64,000 bases of DNA. It comes from Codonopsis lanceolata. Lineage: Eukaryota; Streptophyta; Magnoliopsida; Asterales; Campanulaceae. The stretch's first letter is position 1, and each line of letters starts with the position of its first letter. Below, one piece after another: positions 45,559-57,140 of this stretch. The notes under the pieces are model-generated. The model saw nothing but the letters and a program-made list of their open reading frames with translations. It had not been told where the DNA came from and made no database searches. Location: positions 54,882,526 through 54,946,525 of the forward strand of contig CM028382.1 of assembly GCA_013146195.2 (NCBI GenBank). The letters run 5' to 3'. A program made the position numbers and the translations under genes.

Positions 45559-47578
45559 TCTATATTACAATAGAGATCCAAAAACACATGTGCAAATGGT
45601 AAATGCTAATTACATGCTGAGATTAATTTTTTTACTGCAATCCTATGCTCTACATTTAATCTAAATTATAAGCGTGTGAAAGGCAGTTTATTTTTCTTCC
45701 AAAATGGATAACTGTTCCAATAAAGACATATTCTTTTTCGGTTGAATAATAATAAGTAAAACTGTAAAATGAACTCAAATTTTCTGCTCCATCTACGGCT
45801 TACTTATTATTTAAGGTTTTACAATTTTACATTTATTGTTTTATGGTTTTACACTTTTACCTTTATTGTTTTAGATTTATTATTTTACAATTATTATTTT
45901 ACTAATATATTATGTCCGTAATTATCCCGTTTCTTCTTAAACCGTTAACGTACATAACTAATCAATTTAATTTTAGTCCAGTGATAAGTTTTGAATATTT
46001 GAATTTTAATTGTTTTCTTTTTAATTGGTATCGTAATTAACTTAATCAATTTAATTTTTTTTCAGCCCTCAATTTCGTATACAAATAAAAAAAATCGTAA
46101 CTTTTGTAATTTGAAATATTTGTTTTTTTTTCTTTTTAATTGTTATCCTAATTAACTTAACCAATTTAATTTTTATACGGTCCGTTTTTTTTGTTAAGTA
46201 ATTTATTTTTTCCCGACCCGCAATTCCGTATACAGGTAGAAAATTTTGTAAGTTTTTTCCAGGCCGCTTTTTTTTTGTTCGACCTGCAGTTTCGTATACA
46301 AATTATTAATTAATCCCTCCGTTCTTGGCAAAGAGGCCTTTACGGTTTTATAAATATTTAGTTGTAGTTTCTTAATTGATTGCTATCATCAACTGAATCC
46401 CAATTTAATTTATGTCTGGCTTAGATTTATTTTTTTTATAAAAAAATTGTTTGTAAGTTTTGTAATTAATTTTTGTAATTTTAAATATTTGTATTTTATT
46501 TTTTTCCTTTTTTATTGTTATCGTAATTAACTGAATCAGTTTAATTTTTGTCCGAAAAAAATTTGTTTGTAAGTTTTGTAATCAACTTTTGTAATTTTGA
46601 ATATTTATATTTTAATTTCTTTATTTTTTAAAAAGTTGTGCTTAGTTTCCTTTATTGTTCTGAAATCTTTGTGATTTCGATTTTGAAATAGTATTTTGTT
46701 AGTTTACTTTGTCTTATTCAATTTATTTTATGGTTTTTGTTTGTGTAAATTTTCATGTTAAGTTTATTTTAATTAACATGTGTTGGGTTGGTGTGTTTGT
46801 GAGAGAGAGAGAGAGAGAGAGAAAGAGATACACAGAGAGAATGTTTTTTTATGCTTAATTATGCTCTTTAAGATGAGTTATAAACTTTTACAGCCAATAA
46901 AATGTGTTATTTCTTTAGTTTTCAGGATGTTGTTGTATAATTTACATTAACATGACCCCTACAAAATCTCAAGGATATATTAATTTATTTTCTTCATGCT
47001 CGGTTCATACTTGATCACGCTCATACCGGCACCGTGACATCGACACGAGTACGAGTTTATTTTTATAGAATGCTACACATCTTCTCATTGTTGTGGTTTC
47101 GTTTGTTGGGGTATGTGTATTTGTTTCCATTGATTTAATTGTCATTTTTTAGATTTTAGTGTTGATTAATTTGGATCAAATACATCTTCGTTCGCCTGTT
47201 AGATTTTGTATGATAATATGTGGGAGAATTTGTAGATGAAGCAGAAATTTTGGTTAACTGAATATATTTGAATTTTCTTTGTCTCATGTGTAAGTGAAAA
47301 TAATTGACAAAGTTATTGTATCTCATGTTTACAAAGTTAAGTAAGAACCCCCATAAAGAATAATATTGAGTTTTCGTTATTGAGAAAACAATAAAATTTT
47401 CTTTTCATGTTTTAACAGTAGTTACAATTAAAATATTTATTTATTGGTTTTCTTATGAAATAAATATTGAAGTAAAATGTTTTATTTTGTTAGGTATTTG
47501 GGTTCATTTCCACATTATTTCATTTATTGATAAATTTTCAAACTGGCGTTGTGCCATCGGCACGGGTAAGAGTACTAG
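45559..47578 (+). mobile_element. Helitron 2 of a head-to-tail pair (2.02 kb)
   Basis: It starts TCTATATTACAATAGAG immediately after Helitron 1. It ends with hairpin GTGCCATCGGCAC (47551-47563), GGGTAAGAGTA and CTAG, followed by T. From about 45840 it is a diverged copy of Helitron 1, aligned nearly end to end, including the AATCCCTCCGTTCTTGGCAA block and the GTTGTGGTTTCGTTTGTTGG block. Its first 280 bp are unique. The (GA)n tract differs in length. Removal of both elements restores the sequence of the inverted paralogue at 33069/33070. Confidence 0.9.
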
Positions 47579-47689
47579 TAATAATACATACTGATAATCA
47601 ATATGATAAGGGGTATTAATATTAGTATATATACAAATAGAGTTTTTATCTAGTTCCAGTTAGTAAACATTTGCTAAATCCTCTAAGCT

Positions 47690-50600
47690 AATACCGTTGG
47701 ATAGAGACGAAATGACTTCAGTGATTTATCTTCCACCTTCTTGCCTCTCTCTCTCTCACAAACCGCAATTGAGAAAAAGCTTCCCGTAACAACCTTCCTC
47801 TCTCTCCATCACTGCAACGGTGCCCCTCCCTCTTATCTCAGCGCCGATAAATAGAGCTGTCAAACGGGCCGGGCCAACTCGAAACAATGACAGACCTAAT
47901 AGAACTCAAACCCAGTTCAGGTGCGTTTCGGGTCTATGGGCCAAAAAAATAACTCACAAATTAGCTTATAAAAGTAATATAACACATCAAAAGACACATA
48001 CTTACTAGTTTAACTTACACAATTACAAAGTAAAAGTGCAACTAAAGCAAACATAAACAAATGTAGAAAGTTTAACAATTAAACGAAACATAAACTAGAA
48101 AAACAATAGTGTTATAGACCAAAGAAAAAAATACATGTGCTACTTGAAGGGTATTTTTTTCAAAAAAAAGTTATAACCAAATTGAAGTTCATCATACTGT
48201 CCCCAATTTTCTTAGATATGTTTTATGAGGATAGACAAAGTTTTTCAGGTTCTAGTTTGCAAAACCATACTAACTAGCAAATATTGATTTTTTGATTCGT
48301 CCGACACAATCTATTATTTAAATTTTATTTCTTATTAAGTTTATACTATTGAGGTTTTTTATTTGTTATATCAGATAGAGATACCGGATTGAATAGATTT
48401 GTTTCGATAACATTACTAACCACAACCATACTAAAATAGATTGACCTTGGAAGATCAACACCAGTTCCTCTTTATAAGTACCACTTCCATCAATTAAGAA
48501 TATGAGTTTCAACCAAAAAGAGAACAATGATTTGGAAATAGATCATACTGTGTCATAAATTCATCCAACCAAAAACAAAAAAAAGAGAAAAAAGTAGTCT
48601 GAACGAATGTCTGATAGTTTTTTTTTTTTTTTTTAGTTTTTGCTTTTTAGGTTTTATGTTTTAGTTTTAAATTTTTTAATTAACTTTGTCAATCGTATGA
48701 TCGGGCCGAGCCGGGTTCGGGGTTTCCAAGTTCGAGCCAAGCACAACCCACGGGCATGCTGGTCCTGACCAAAGAGGCCCGGGTTTTTTGGACCTTCTAA
48801 TTTGAGGGCTAGATCCTTGAAAAGTGGGGTGATCTGGATCGGACCTAAGGGCTAGGCTCAATTTTGACAGCTCTACCGACACCCATCTTTAGAATTTCTA
48901 TGGAAATAAATTTAATTGAAGATTTTTCGCCCTAACCCCAAAATACGGAGCTCATGTTGCCATAAGATCGGTTAGTTGAGTATGTGTTTTGCGCAATTTT
49001 ATTGTGTTTGTGTTTTACTGATTTTGTTTTCCTCTCTTTTCTTCTCTCTATCTCCACCAGTTGATTGCCTTCAAAATCACATCAAACTTTCATCCTTATT
49101 GATAATCTGCAAGCTTTATATATATATATATATCTCTCTCAAATACGTGATTTGGGAATCAATTGATATCATTGAGTTGCTTAATTTTGCATTTAAGTTA
49201 TATTTTTTTGTTGGATTTCCCGCCATTTGCGCAATTTTTTTTGTGGATTTTACTAATTTTGTTGATTTAAGGTATGATATGTATTGATCAATTGTGTGTT
49301 TAATGGTTTAGACGATTTTCCATTTAGGGCTTTTTTCCATGTTGTTTAATTCTCTTTCCATGTTGTTTAATTTGTATGGTAATTTTCCTACTTTCGTATT
49401 AAGGGGCAAAACTTATTGTGACCTCCAGTTTGCGAAGTAGCTCAAAAGAGCAATAGAACAGAGAAAAAGTTATCTCTTCTTTATTTTTTGTTTTTTTCAC
49501 CTAAATCATTAGTGAAATGTGTAGTTAATCAGAGTTCATTTGGTGTGATGACAGTTCTATTGCAGCCGTGGCACAAGATATTCAGGATCAAAAGGAAGCT
49601 GGCGAAGAAGATGACCGACAACACCATCAGGTTCACTGAAATTTGTTTATGATAATCCCCCTTTTTGCCCTACTCGAAAAGTCCCCGTAGAAAATTAAAT
49701 TGTCATGTGATGGATAATTACCCTTGAATGTAAGGGTCTTAACAAACATTTTTTTTGCTGAATTGATTACTAAATTTTGAATATTGTTCAAATTACAGGT
49801 TTGATTTTTAAAATGAGACTTTAATAGTGGAACATCTCGATAAAGGAAGTTGAAATTTGAGCAAAACAGAGGGAGGTCAATTTACACATGTTACACATGT
49901 AATTTGGTTCTGATAATTTTCTTGATTTTTGGTGTCTTTTGGATCCAATTTTGGTTTATAATTTTTGACTAAAGTTTCAATTGTATCTTTGGTATTTGAT
50001 TCATTCAACCTGAAGCCTTTGGCTACAGTCAGAATTGTTTTGGCAATTGCTATTTACAAGGTATTTCTTTCTTTCAATTTTTTAAAAACGTTGATTGTGT
50101 CCGTAAAAGTCACTGATTGATGAACGAAATGAATTTGTGATACTTCATTTTCCTTGAAAATTGTGGTGGATTTAACTTTTCAAAATCTTTTTTTTTTTTC
50201 TGAAAATGTTGTTTTAATATGAATTTAAATTCCATGTCAAAATTGCTTGGGATTCATGATTAGTTTTATAGCTCTTATACTAATTTCGTTATCTAAAACT
50301 AAAGTCATAGAATATACGTGGAGTATCCAATCTAAAAAATGATTAAAATGATAATATAGATAAAGCTTCCTTCTTTAATGCTTATATTTTCCTTTGAGGT
50401 TTGTTTGTTGCATTTTTTTTTATGTAATTCATTGATTTTTTTTTTGGATTCAAAGTTTTAATTGGAAATAATCTTAACAAATTCCAATCGTTTTGTTATC
50501 CGCAGAGCAGATCTCTACGGATCCATATGAGCAGCTCGATCTCCCCAATATGAAAATGCAAATGGTCTTTAGATAGAGGTGGAGGGGAGAAAAATAAACA
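47690..50600 (+). pseudogene. Host gene fragment with introns, probably Helitron-captured
   Basis: A CT-rich 5' UTR-like leader (47725-47845) is cut by a hAT element (47852-48875) and resumes at 48876. An exon at 49566-49630, between TTCTATTGCAG and CAG|GTTCAC, reads VAQDIQDQKEAGEEDDRQHHQ. A last exon from 50506, after TTATCCGCAG, reads QISTDPYEQLDLPNMKMQM to a TAG at 50574-50576, followed by AATAAA-type signals. The DPYEQLD string recalls plant proteins of the At4g15545 type, but this is a weak guess from one short motif. No convincing start codon was found. A Helitron-type 3' end lies at 51004, suggesting capture. It may instead be a decayed local gene. Confidence 0.4.
47852..48875. mobile_element. 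Non-autonomous hAT element, 1.02 kb
   Basis: TIRs TAGAGCTGTCAAACGGGCC and, at the right, TTTTGACAGCTCTA. Flanks CCGATAAA and CCGACACC are a mutated 8 bp duplication (5 of 8). The ends are GC-rich (GGGCCGGGCC; GGGCCGAGCCGGG) like the element at 11471-12025, and the core is AT-rich. There is no transposase frame. Confidence 0.8.
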
Positions 50601-50975
50601 ATAATTTGTTTCTCATTATGTTGTTAATGTGACAATAAAATGACATCCAATTTCATTTATTAGGGTATTGAATATGTAACTATTAAGAGGCAATCATAAA
50701 AATGTTACTTACAAAATTATATAACCGAATTATTCATTTACTTTTTATTTGAATGATGATAATAATAAAGTGAACATAATCATTAATTTCTTAATTGACC
50801 AACCTTTAAACTTTATTTTACCAATTTGTAAGTTTTTTGCAATTCAATTTATTATTAAATGACATTGAAATACTGCTTCATGTTTCAATTGATACATTTA
50901 TATTATATAATATATCTTATAAAATAAGTATTTACCATATTTAATAAATTTAATGTGAAAAAAAAAGTAAAAACT

Positions 50976-51004
50976 ACATGTGCATAGCATGGGTTATACA
51001 CTAG
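50976..51004 (+). mobile_element. Helitron 3' terminus, plus strand
   Basis: ACATGTGCATAGCATGGG (decayed hairpin) is followed by TTATACA, CTAG and T. The 5' end to the left could not be fixed; it may enclose the gene fragment at 47690-50600. Confidence 0.5.
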
Positions 51005-51085
51005 TTAATGGAGAGAAAGAGAGATATAGTAAAAATCATCTAAGAAATGAATAGTGTTTGCTTTAGGCTGGAGAAAAATGAACAT

Positions 51086-51990
51086 TAAGGTCGTGTTTGA
51101 TAACATTTCTATTTCTATTTTTTTATTTCACATGTTTCTGTTTCACTTTGTTTCTATTTCTTTTTTATTTTGGATAAGAAACAAAAACAAATTTGATAGC
51201 CGTTTCTATTTCTATTATGAAAAAGAAACAAAAGCTAATCATTTTTTACAAGCATTTTTATTTCCTTTCACAAAGTTATATTCTTTTTCAAAAAAATTAA
51301 CACATTACAACTTTGATAATAGTATATTATATCCAATTCGAACGGATAGAATAATAATTCACATGATTTCATCTACTATTAAAAAAAATGTGGATAAGCA
51401 ACTTCTCATCCGTTGGGTTGGGTTGGAACTGATGATGGTTCGAAACTTATTAGAACCCGAATATCAAACTAATTTAAACGGGTGACGTGTTAAAACAGGC
51501 CGACTCGTCTTAATCCAGATTTTTTCCCAAAATTTCATAATTTTATAGAGTAAAAGCTATCGGGTCAAAATGAGTAATGGATTAGACTCGCTTTAACCTG
51601 GCCCGCTAATATATTTTGGTCAAAACATGTTACACGTGTAATCCAAAAATATTAACGGGTTTGGTTTGGTCGGGTGGGTTAACGAGTTCAGAGTTTTAAT
51701 TGTCAGGCCTAATATATACATACACACACACACACATATATCAAAGTTCGAAGGCTAGACCTCATTTAAGTTGACCGACCTTGACTCTTCTAAATTTCGA
51801 AAAAGAATCATTTCTCTTAAAAAAGAAACGATTTTCTTTCATTTCTAAATTTTGAGGAATAATGAGAAACGTTTCTAGTTTACCAGAAATAGAAATGATT
51901 GTCAAATGTATTTCTATTTCTATTTTTCACAAAAAATTAGAAATAGAAACAAAAATATTAGAAACGAAATGATTACCAAAAAAACCCTAA
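51086..51990. mobile_element. MITE-like element with TTTCTATTTC-rich inverted ends
   Basis: The left TCGTGTTTGATAACATTTC followed by TATTTCTATTT, and on the complement of the right end TTTTTTTGGTAATCATTTCG followed by GTTTCTATTTCTAA, form long imperfect inverted repeats. GC-richer GGGTTGGGTTGG and GGTCGGGTGGGTTAACG patches (51410-51690) look like a second, nested decayed element. An AC microsatellite lies at 51718-51736. Confidence 0.5.
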
Positions 51991-52306
51991 GCTATCACGT
52001 GACAGTAATGGTTTTTGTGTTAATAATAGTCCGATGTTAATATATTAATAAAAGGAAAAATTAACATAAAATGTCCCGTAGATAACAATGAATACTTTTA
52101 TATGGATTTTGTAGAAATCAACTAGTAAGAAAAAGAAAGAGGGTGAAAATTGAATAGTCCTAGTCAAGCCAAACTTATATAAATCAATTAAGATAAAATC
52201 TTGTTTTAAACTAGGCAATGTTTGACAAAAAAAACTAAATAAATATTTTCTCATTTCACAGAAAGCTGATGTGGGCAGTAGTGGTTTATGTTTTAGTATT
52301 TATTAA

Positions 52307-53904
52307 CTAGTTAGTACTTGTGCGATGCACGATTTTAATAATTTTTTTTTTTTTTGCAAAAATTGTTTATAATAAAATGATTTTCTAAACTTGTTATAAG
52401 CAATAATTTTATTATTAATATTATACTTTGAACAAAACTAAACTAAGGTAAATATTGAAATTGATCACATGGATGTGTAATTGAAAGATTTGCATAGGAT
52501 TTTCTATAGAAAAAAAAGAACGTTAAAATTGAAGTAATTAATTATTAATATATATATATATATATATTATTTAGTTTTTTGTTTGTTAAAATCGATCATT
52601 TTAACAGAAAGACACCATGTGACAGTCATGACTTTTGTTAGTATTAATAATTAACAATTAACAATTGTAGATTAATAGAAAAGAAAATTAACATACAATT
52701 ATCCTGTAAATAACTTGTATAAATCAAATAGTAGGGAAATAAAAAGGGATGAGAATTGAATAGTTTCAGTCAAGTTAAACTTGTATAAATTAAAAAAAAA
52801 GGATATAATCTAGTTTTAAATTAATCAATATTTGACAAAAAAAAATATATTTTCTTATTTTATAGAAAGTTGACACACGGTGGTTATTTTACAAAAAGCT
52901 GTCACGTGGCAGCAGCGATTGTTGTTTTAATTATATATTTATAGTTACTAGGTTATTATCCGTGCGATACATGATTTTTTGAGTTTGTAAAACTTGTACT
53001 TAAAAGCGCGTGCATTCATTCTAAAAATTAGAGAGTAAACTTTTAATGTTGTCGCTAATATAAATAACTTTAAAATTATGATTAAAAAAATAGTAGTGTA
53101 GTTGGGTTAAAAGTTGGTAGGAAGATTTTACTGCCCGTCTGATCTTACTTCACTTCGGATTTATTTTGGCCTTCAAACCTGTAGATACTTTGGAAACTAA
53201 ACAAAATATTTTTTGGACGTAATATCACATTTAAACTTATAGTTATAAATATTAAACACTTAAATAATCATGGATTAAAATCAATAGGAAAATTTAGAAA
53301 ATTTTAGGAACTACTTAATTTGATATTCTAGATAAGAAAAATACTTTTAGCTATATGTATAGGCCTAGGTTGATCCTGGGAAAAAAAAGAAAGAGAAAAA
53401 AAGATATGTCTACTTCAAATCAATGACGCCAATGGACTTGATGAATTGTATTCATTAAGTTTTTTTTAGTCAAAGACTACAACTGAGAACTATATTTGAT
53501 AATTTCAGCGTAAGGATATTATTTTGATAAACTTTTATTTGATAATACAATATAAAAGAAGCTGTAGTAATTAAATGAATCTATTTTTCTATAAAATTAA
53601 ATGAATCTAGCTTCGATCCAAGTAAAAGTAGGGGAGTGAAAATGACCAGAATCGAAGAGTCTCAATCAAACGAAACACTATAAATCAAATCTGATAAAAT
53701 TTGGAAAAAAAAAACTTTTACCGTTTCACAAGTAGATGACATGCATATCATTTCTTTACAACTATTAGCATTTTACAGAAAGTTGTCGCGTGGTAGGATC
53801 GACTTCTGTTTTAGTAAATAGTTAAAGATAGTTGTAGATAGATTATTAAAAGATAGGTAGATCCGTAGATTAATATATGGATTGATATATTAATAAATTA
53901 TAGA
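52307..53904 (-). mobile_element. Minus-strand Helitron-like array
   Basis: Two 3' termini are visible on the minus strand: hairpin CGTGCATCGCAC plus CTAG at 52307-52335, and CATGTATCGCACGG plus CTAG at 52948-52975. A 5' terminus TCTATAATTTATTAATATATC reads leftward from 53904. Segments before each 3' end (AGAAAGNTGNC.CGTGGNAG and TTGAATAGT...AGTCAAGCCAAACTT) recur near 52000-52300, 52615-52950 and 53630-53830, so several related units lie head to tail. Confidence 0.5.
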
Positions 53905-53939
53905 AGCTCTCTGAATCTTTTTTTTATTTATTTAAATAG

Positions 53940-54982
53940 TATTCCCTCAGTTTCACTAAAAGAGTCTATGTTTTGAAAGTCTCATTGATGTGGCAAAATC
54001 ACAGGTTGGGTCGTTCGTGTGTGGGGTAGGATATCTGAGCTTGGATAGACTTCCTTAAACCTGGCTAAGAACACAAGAAAACCTGAGTGGAAATGCAAGG
54101 CAGAGCCTCGCGAAACCCCTCCGGCGCGAGAGTAAGTATCGTGTGTAGGTCTGAAAGCAATTTGGCAGAGTGCCAAGGCTTAAGAAAGTGTGCGTATCTT
54201 GTTTATGGCTTGTGGAGAGGTATTTATAGGCCCCCAATGTGGTTGAATCCGTCTAGGATTCAGTTTCCATAGTTACCTAATCAATCAATGAGAGAATCCC
54301 TTGATTTTAGGCATGATAGGCGGTTGGTCGCGTAGATGTAGGAGCAGATAAGGTAAGTGCCCTGCTCAAATATGGAAACCTTTGACTTGTCTTGGAGAGC
54401 AAGCCTCCGGCGCTTCCTGCTTGATATGTATCCGGGCGAGCAGGGCTCTGTCCGGCTGTTCAATGTGCACTATTTCTGAACTTAGCATAAATCCAAGGGG
54501 TGGCCCCTGTCGGGCAGGCAAGGCCGATGCTCGACCAGGTTTGAGTGGGATGAATCTGATCACTTGCTGGATATGATAGTGGTTCCCGGGCATGGCCCCT
54601 AGTCGGACAGGCAAGGCCTATGCCCGGTCAGGTTTGGACGAGAGTTACACTGCTCGCTGCTTGATGCTTCCATTACTTTGCTCGCTAGGGTTGTGGGCCT
54701 CAGATTCATTGTGCTCGTGACCGACACGTGACAATAACTCGTGCCTTGCTCATAACCTAGTTTGGCCCCGGCATATCACTCATTATTAAGAGATATATAA
54801 CCAGCGTTAAGGCTGGTCATAATTACAAAAATACTTGAGTATAATCAATGTGTTAATATAAAATATGGATGACAAATTTGAAATATTATGGAAATGATAA
54901 ATAAAATACTTTTAAAATGAATTTTTAAAATGAAGCATTCCAAAATAATATAATAGGCTCTTTGTCCGAAAAAGATGGAGTA
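53940..54982. mobile_element. Stowaway-like MITE split by a solo LTR
   Basis: The left part TTCCCTCAGTTTCACTAAAAG with AGAGTCTATGTTTTGAAAGTC and the right part AAAATGAAGCATTCC with GGCTCTTTGTCCGAAAAAG fit one CTCCCTCCGTTTC-family MITE bounded by TA. An LTR sits between them. Confidence 0.7.
53986..54778 (+). mobile_element. 793 bp solo LTR
   Basis: It starts TGATGTGGCAAAATCACAGG, ends CCCCGGCATATCA, and has a perfect 5 bp duplication CTCAT (53981-53985 and 54779-54783). It is GC-rich compared with its surroundings, with a TATTTATAGG box at 54221-54230. GGGCAnGGC/GGCAGGCAAGGC repeats occur at 54500-54640. Short frames on both strands are not genes. Confidence 0.85.
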
Positions 54983-55329
54983 ATTCCAAGACTCAAGTAC
55001 CAAAATTTCCAACCCCGCCACTAATTTTTAAAATAACCATTCACCAGTATGTTATGGTGGCCACGGGAATGTACTCCCAGCACCCATAAAAAATTGTCCT
55101 GCTTGACTTTTTTGGTCAAAGTAAATGGCGTATCGTTTTTTAAAAATTCGTAAAGCACAAATTACTGGGCTTAAATTTTTTTTAAAAACGTAACTTTTGT
55201 ACTTGAAAAACATTTGATTTAACTAAAAAATGTTATAAACATAACAATAATTTAGGGGGTAACTTTGTAAAATTCCATGCTAAGAAGCTTTAAAAAAAGA
55301 AAACATGTACGACTCTTTAAAGAAGTTTA
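54983..55329. other. No feature seen
   Basis: AT-rich stretch without a credible frame or repeat. Confidence 0.5.
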
Positions 55330-55338
55330 AAAAACACA

Positions 55339-56385
55339 GAGTGACACTATATAAACCCCCCAATCCTATGAGTAGATCCCCCCAAAAATGCTAACTTCTT
55401 ATTTTATCCTCGTTTTTCTATAAGTATACCCTCTCACCTTCCTTCCCCCTCTTTATGTGATAACATTACCCCTCTCGGTTCTTCTTCCAAATTCCGACTC
55501 GGCCACCACCCCACCCCACACTGTTATCGTTCTCCATTACTGCTCCCCTCTCCTCCATTTCTACTTCCCTCTCCTCCATTTCAGTTTCCCTATCTCTTCT
55601 CTCTCACTACTATTACTGTTCTCCCTTCCTTCCCTCTTCTCCATTCTTGTTTCCCTCTCTCCTCTCCTTCCCTTTCACCCACCCACCACCCCCATTGCCA
55701 CACTGTTCTCCATCTCTTTTCTCCAATCAAAAACAAAAAAACTGCAAATGTTTGGCCCTAACATAGTGTTATTTGGTTAGTCGAACAATCTTGGGTAATT
55801 TTTATTTATTTATTTACACTGTTCGATCATGGATGGCCGAACAACTTAATTTTGTTCGACTAGGGCTAGCCGAACAAAACTATATTGTTCGGTCATCCAT
55901 GACCAAACAATGTAAATCAAAAAAAAATTTGTTACTATTTTACTTGTATAATTGAGGGGAAGATTGAGAAGAAAAGGGGGGGGGGAAGCTAAACACTTGG
56001 GGAAAATTTTTTGCTCAAGATTTGATTTATCAATGGAGTTTGGGAATGGTTATGGAAGGAAGAGATGGAGGAAAGAAATTAGAGAAATAAGAAAGGGAGT
56101 ACTAGAAAGTAGGGCATAGAGGGAGGAGATGGGAGAAGAAAAATAGGGAGGGGGAGGTAGCGCACAGAGGGAAGAATGAAGAGAGGAGAAGGATAGGAGG
56201 GGGAAATGGTGAGACAGTAGGGGGGTGACTGGGATGGACGAAGAAAAAGGGGGGAGGGGGAATGCTATTGCATAAAAGGGGGAAGGAAAGAGGAGGGGGT
56301 ATGCTTATAGGAGGTAGGATAAAATAGGAAGTTAGCATTTTTGAGGGGTCTATCATAGGATTGGAGGATTTATTTAGCGTCACTC
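55339..56385. mobile_element. Mutator-like element (non-autonomous), 1.05 kb
   Basis: The ends are inverted: GAGTGACACTATATAAA (left) and GAGTGACGCTAAATAAA (complement of right), continuing CCAATCCTATGA and AAAAATGCTAACTTC. Flanks AAAAACACA and AAAAACAAA are a 9 bp duplication with one mismatch. The left half is strongly CT-rich and the right half GA-rich. It holds a central foldback at 55813-55916. The Ser/Leu/Pro-rich frames on both strands come from the CT bias. Confidence 0.8.
55813..55916. other. 104-nt perfect-looking double foldback with GTTCG/CGAAC steps
   Basis: The outer arms TTTACACTGTTCGATCATGG and CATGACCAAACAATGTAAA (with the inner GGCCGAACAA / TTGTTCGGTCAT) pair over about 32 nt with a few mismatches. 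The inner TTGTTCGACTAG/CTAGCCGAACAA pair forms the terminal hairpin. A transcript from either strand would fold into one long stem. Confidence 0.75.
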
Positions 56386-56399
56386 AAAAACAAATAGGG

Positions 56400-56660
56400 T
56401 TAATCGCACCATTGGTCCCTTGACTTTGAGATGTTCGTAGTATTAGTCTCTTAACAATTTTTTGTCAAAATTGGATCCTGAAAGTATTAAATTTTCACAT
56501 CTGCAGTTCTTTTGATGAATTCTATAAAAAAAATACCGTTAAGTTACCCACGTGCATTTAGTAAAGACTAAAATGAAAGTTTCTCAAACCTAACTTATAT
56601 CACAATTTGTAATCGAGTCCTTAGGATTTGAAAATAGACCACAAGGCATTCTTCCTCAAA
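56400..56660. other. No gene; decayed repeat
   Basis: Starts GGGTTAATCGCACCATTGGTCC, resembling the ends of MULE-type repeats such as that at 17826, but no partner end was found. Confidence 0.35.
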
Positions 56661-56664
56661 TAAA

Positions 56665-56848
56665 TACTCCATTCGTTCCGGGCAAATAGTCTATCATTTC
56701 ATTTTTTGTTGTTTCACTTAAAGAGTCCACTTCCAAAATTTAAGGCACAAACGTGTCATTTTATTATTAATAAATTACTATGAATGTCATTTTCTTAAAA
56801 AAATTGATTTTCAAACGGAGACTATTTGCCCGAAACGGATGAAGTTTA
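56665..56848. mobile_element. Stowaway-like MITE
   Basis: TACTCCATTCGTTCCGGGCA on the left; AAACGGAGACTATTTGCC and CGAAACGGATGAAGT on the right, bounded by TA. Confidence 0.75.
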
Positions 56849-57030
56849 GTGGCCACCGTCCTCGCGGCTGTAAGTCAAGGCTCTATTTCAGCAAGGGTCA
56901 AAGGGATAAAATTAATGAGCCCTAGTCATTGTCCATTTCCATCGCGTTTCCTCGGTGTAAACTGTCAAACACAAACATACATGAAGATCCACACAATCAC
57001 ACCTGAAGATCTATAAAAATTTATTGGGTT

Positions 57031-57093
57031 TCTCTCTCTCTCTCGCTCTCTCTTTCTCTCTCTCTCTCACACACACACACATGCAAACACACA
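57031..57093. repeat. (TC)n(AC)n microsatellite
   Basis: A CT run interrupted by CGCTCTC, then an AC run. It supplies the Ser/Leu and Thr/His N-terminus of a frame that runs into the GH17 fragment. Confidence 0.9.
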
Positions 57094-57140
57094 CGAAGAT
57101 CCATAAAATTTACAAAAAAATTAACCAATCGAAAAAGGGC

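Noticed and set aside
54281..54614. Minus-strand frames in GC-rich DNA
   Set aside because: Part of the solo LTR 53986-54778, with a perfect target duplication.
55457..56383. Ser/Pro/Leu-rich frames of about 100 codons on both strands
   Set aside because: CT/GA compositional bias within a Mutator-like element; no domain.
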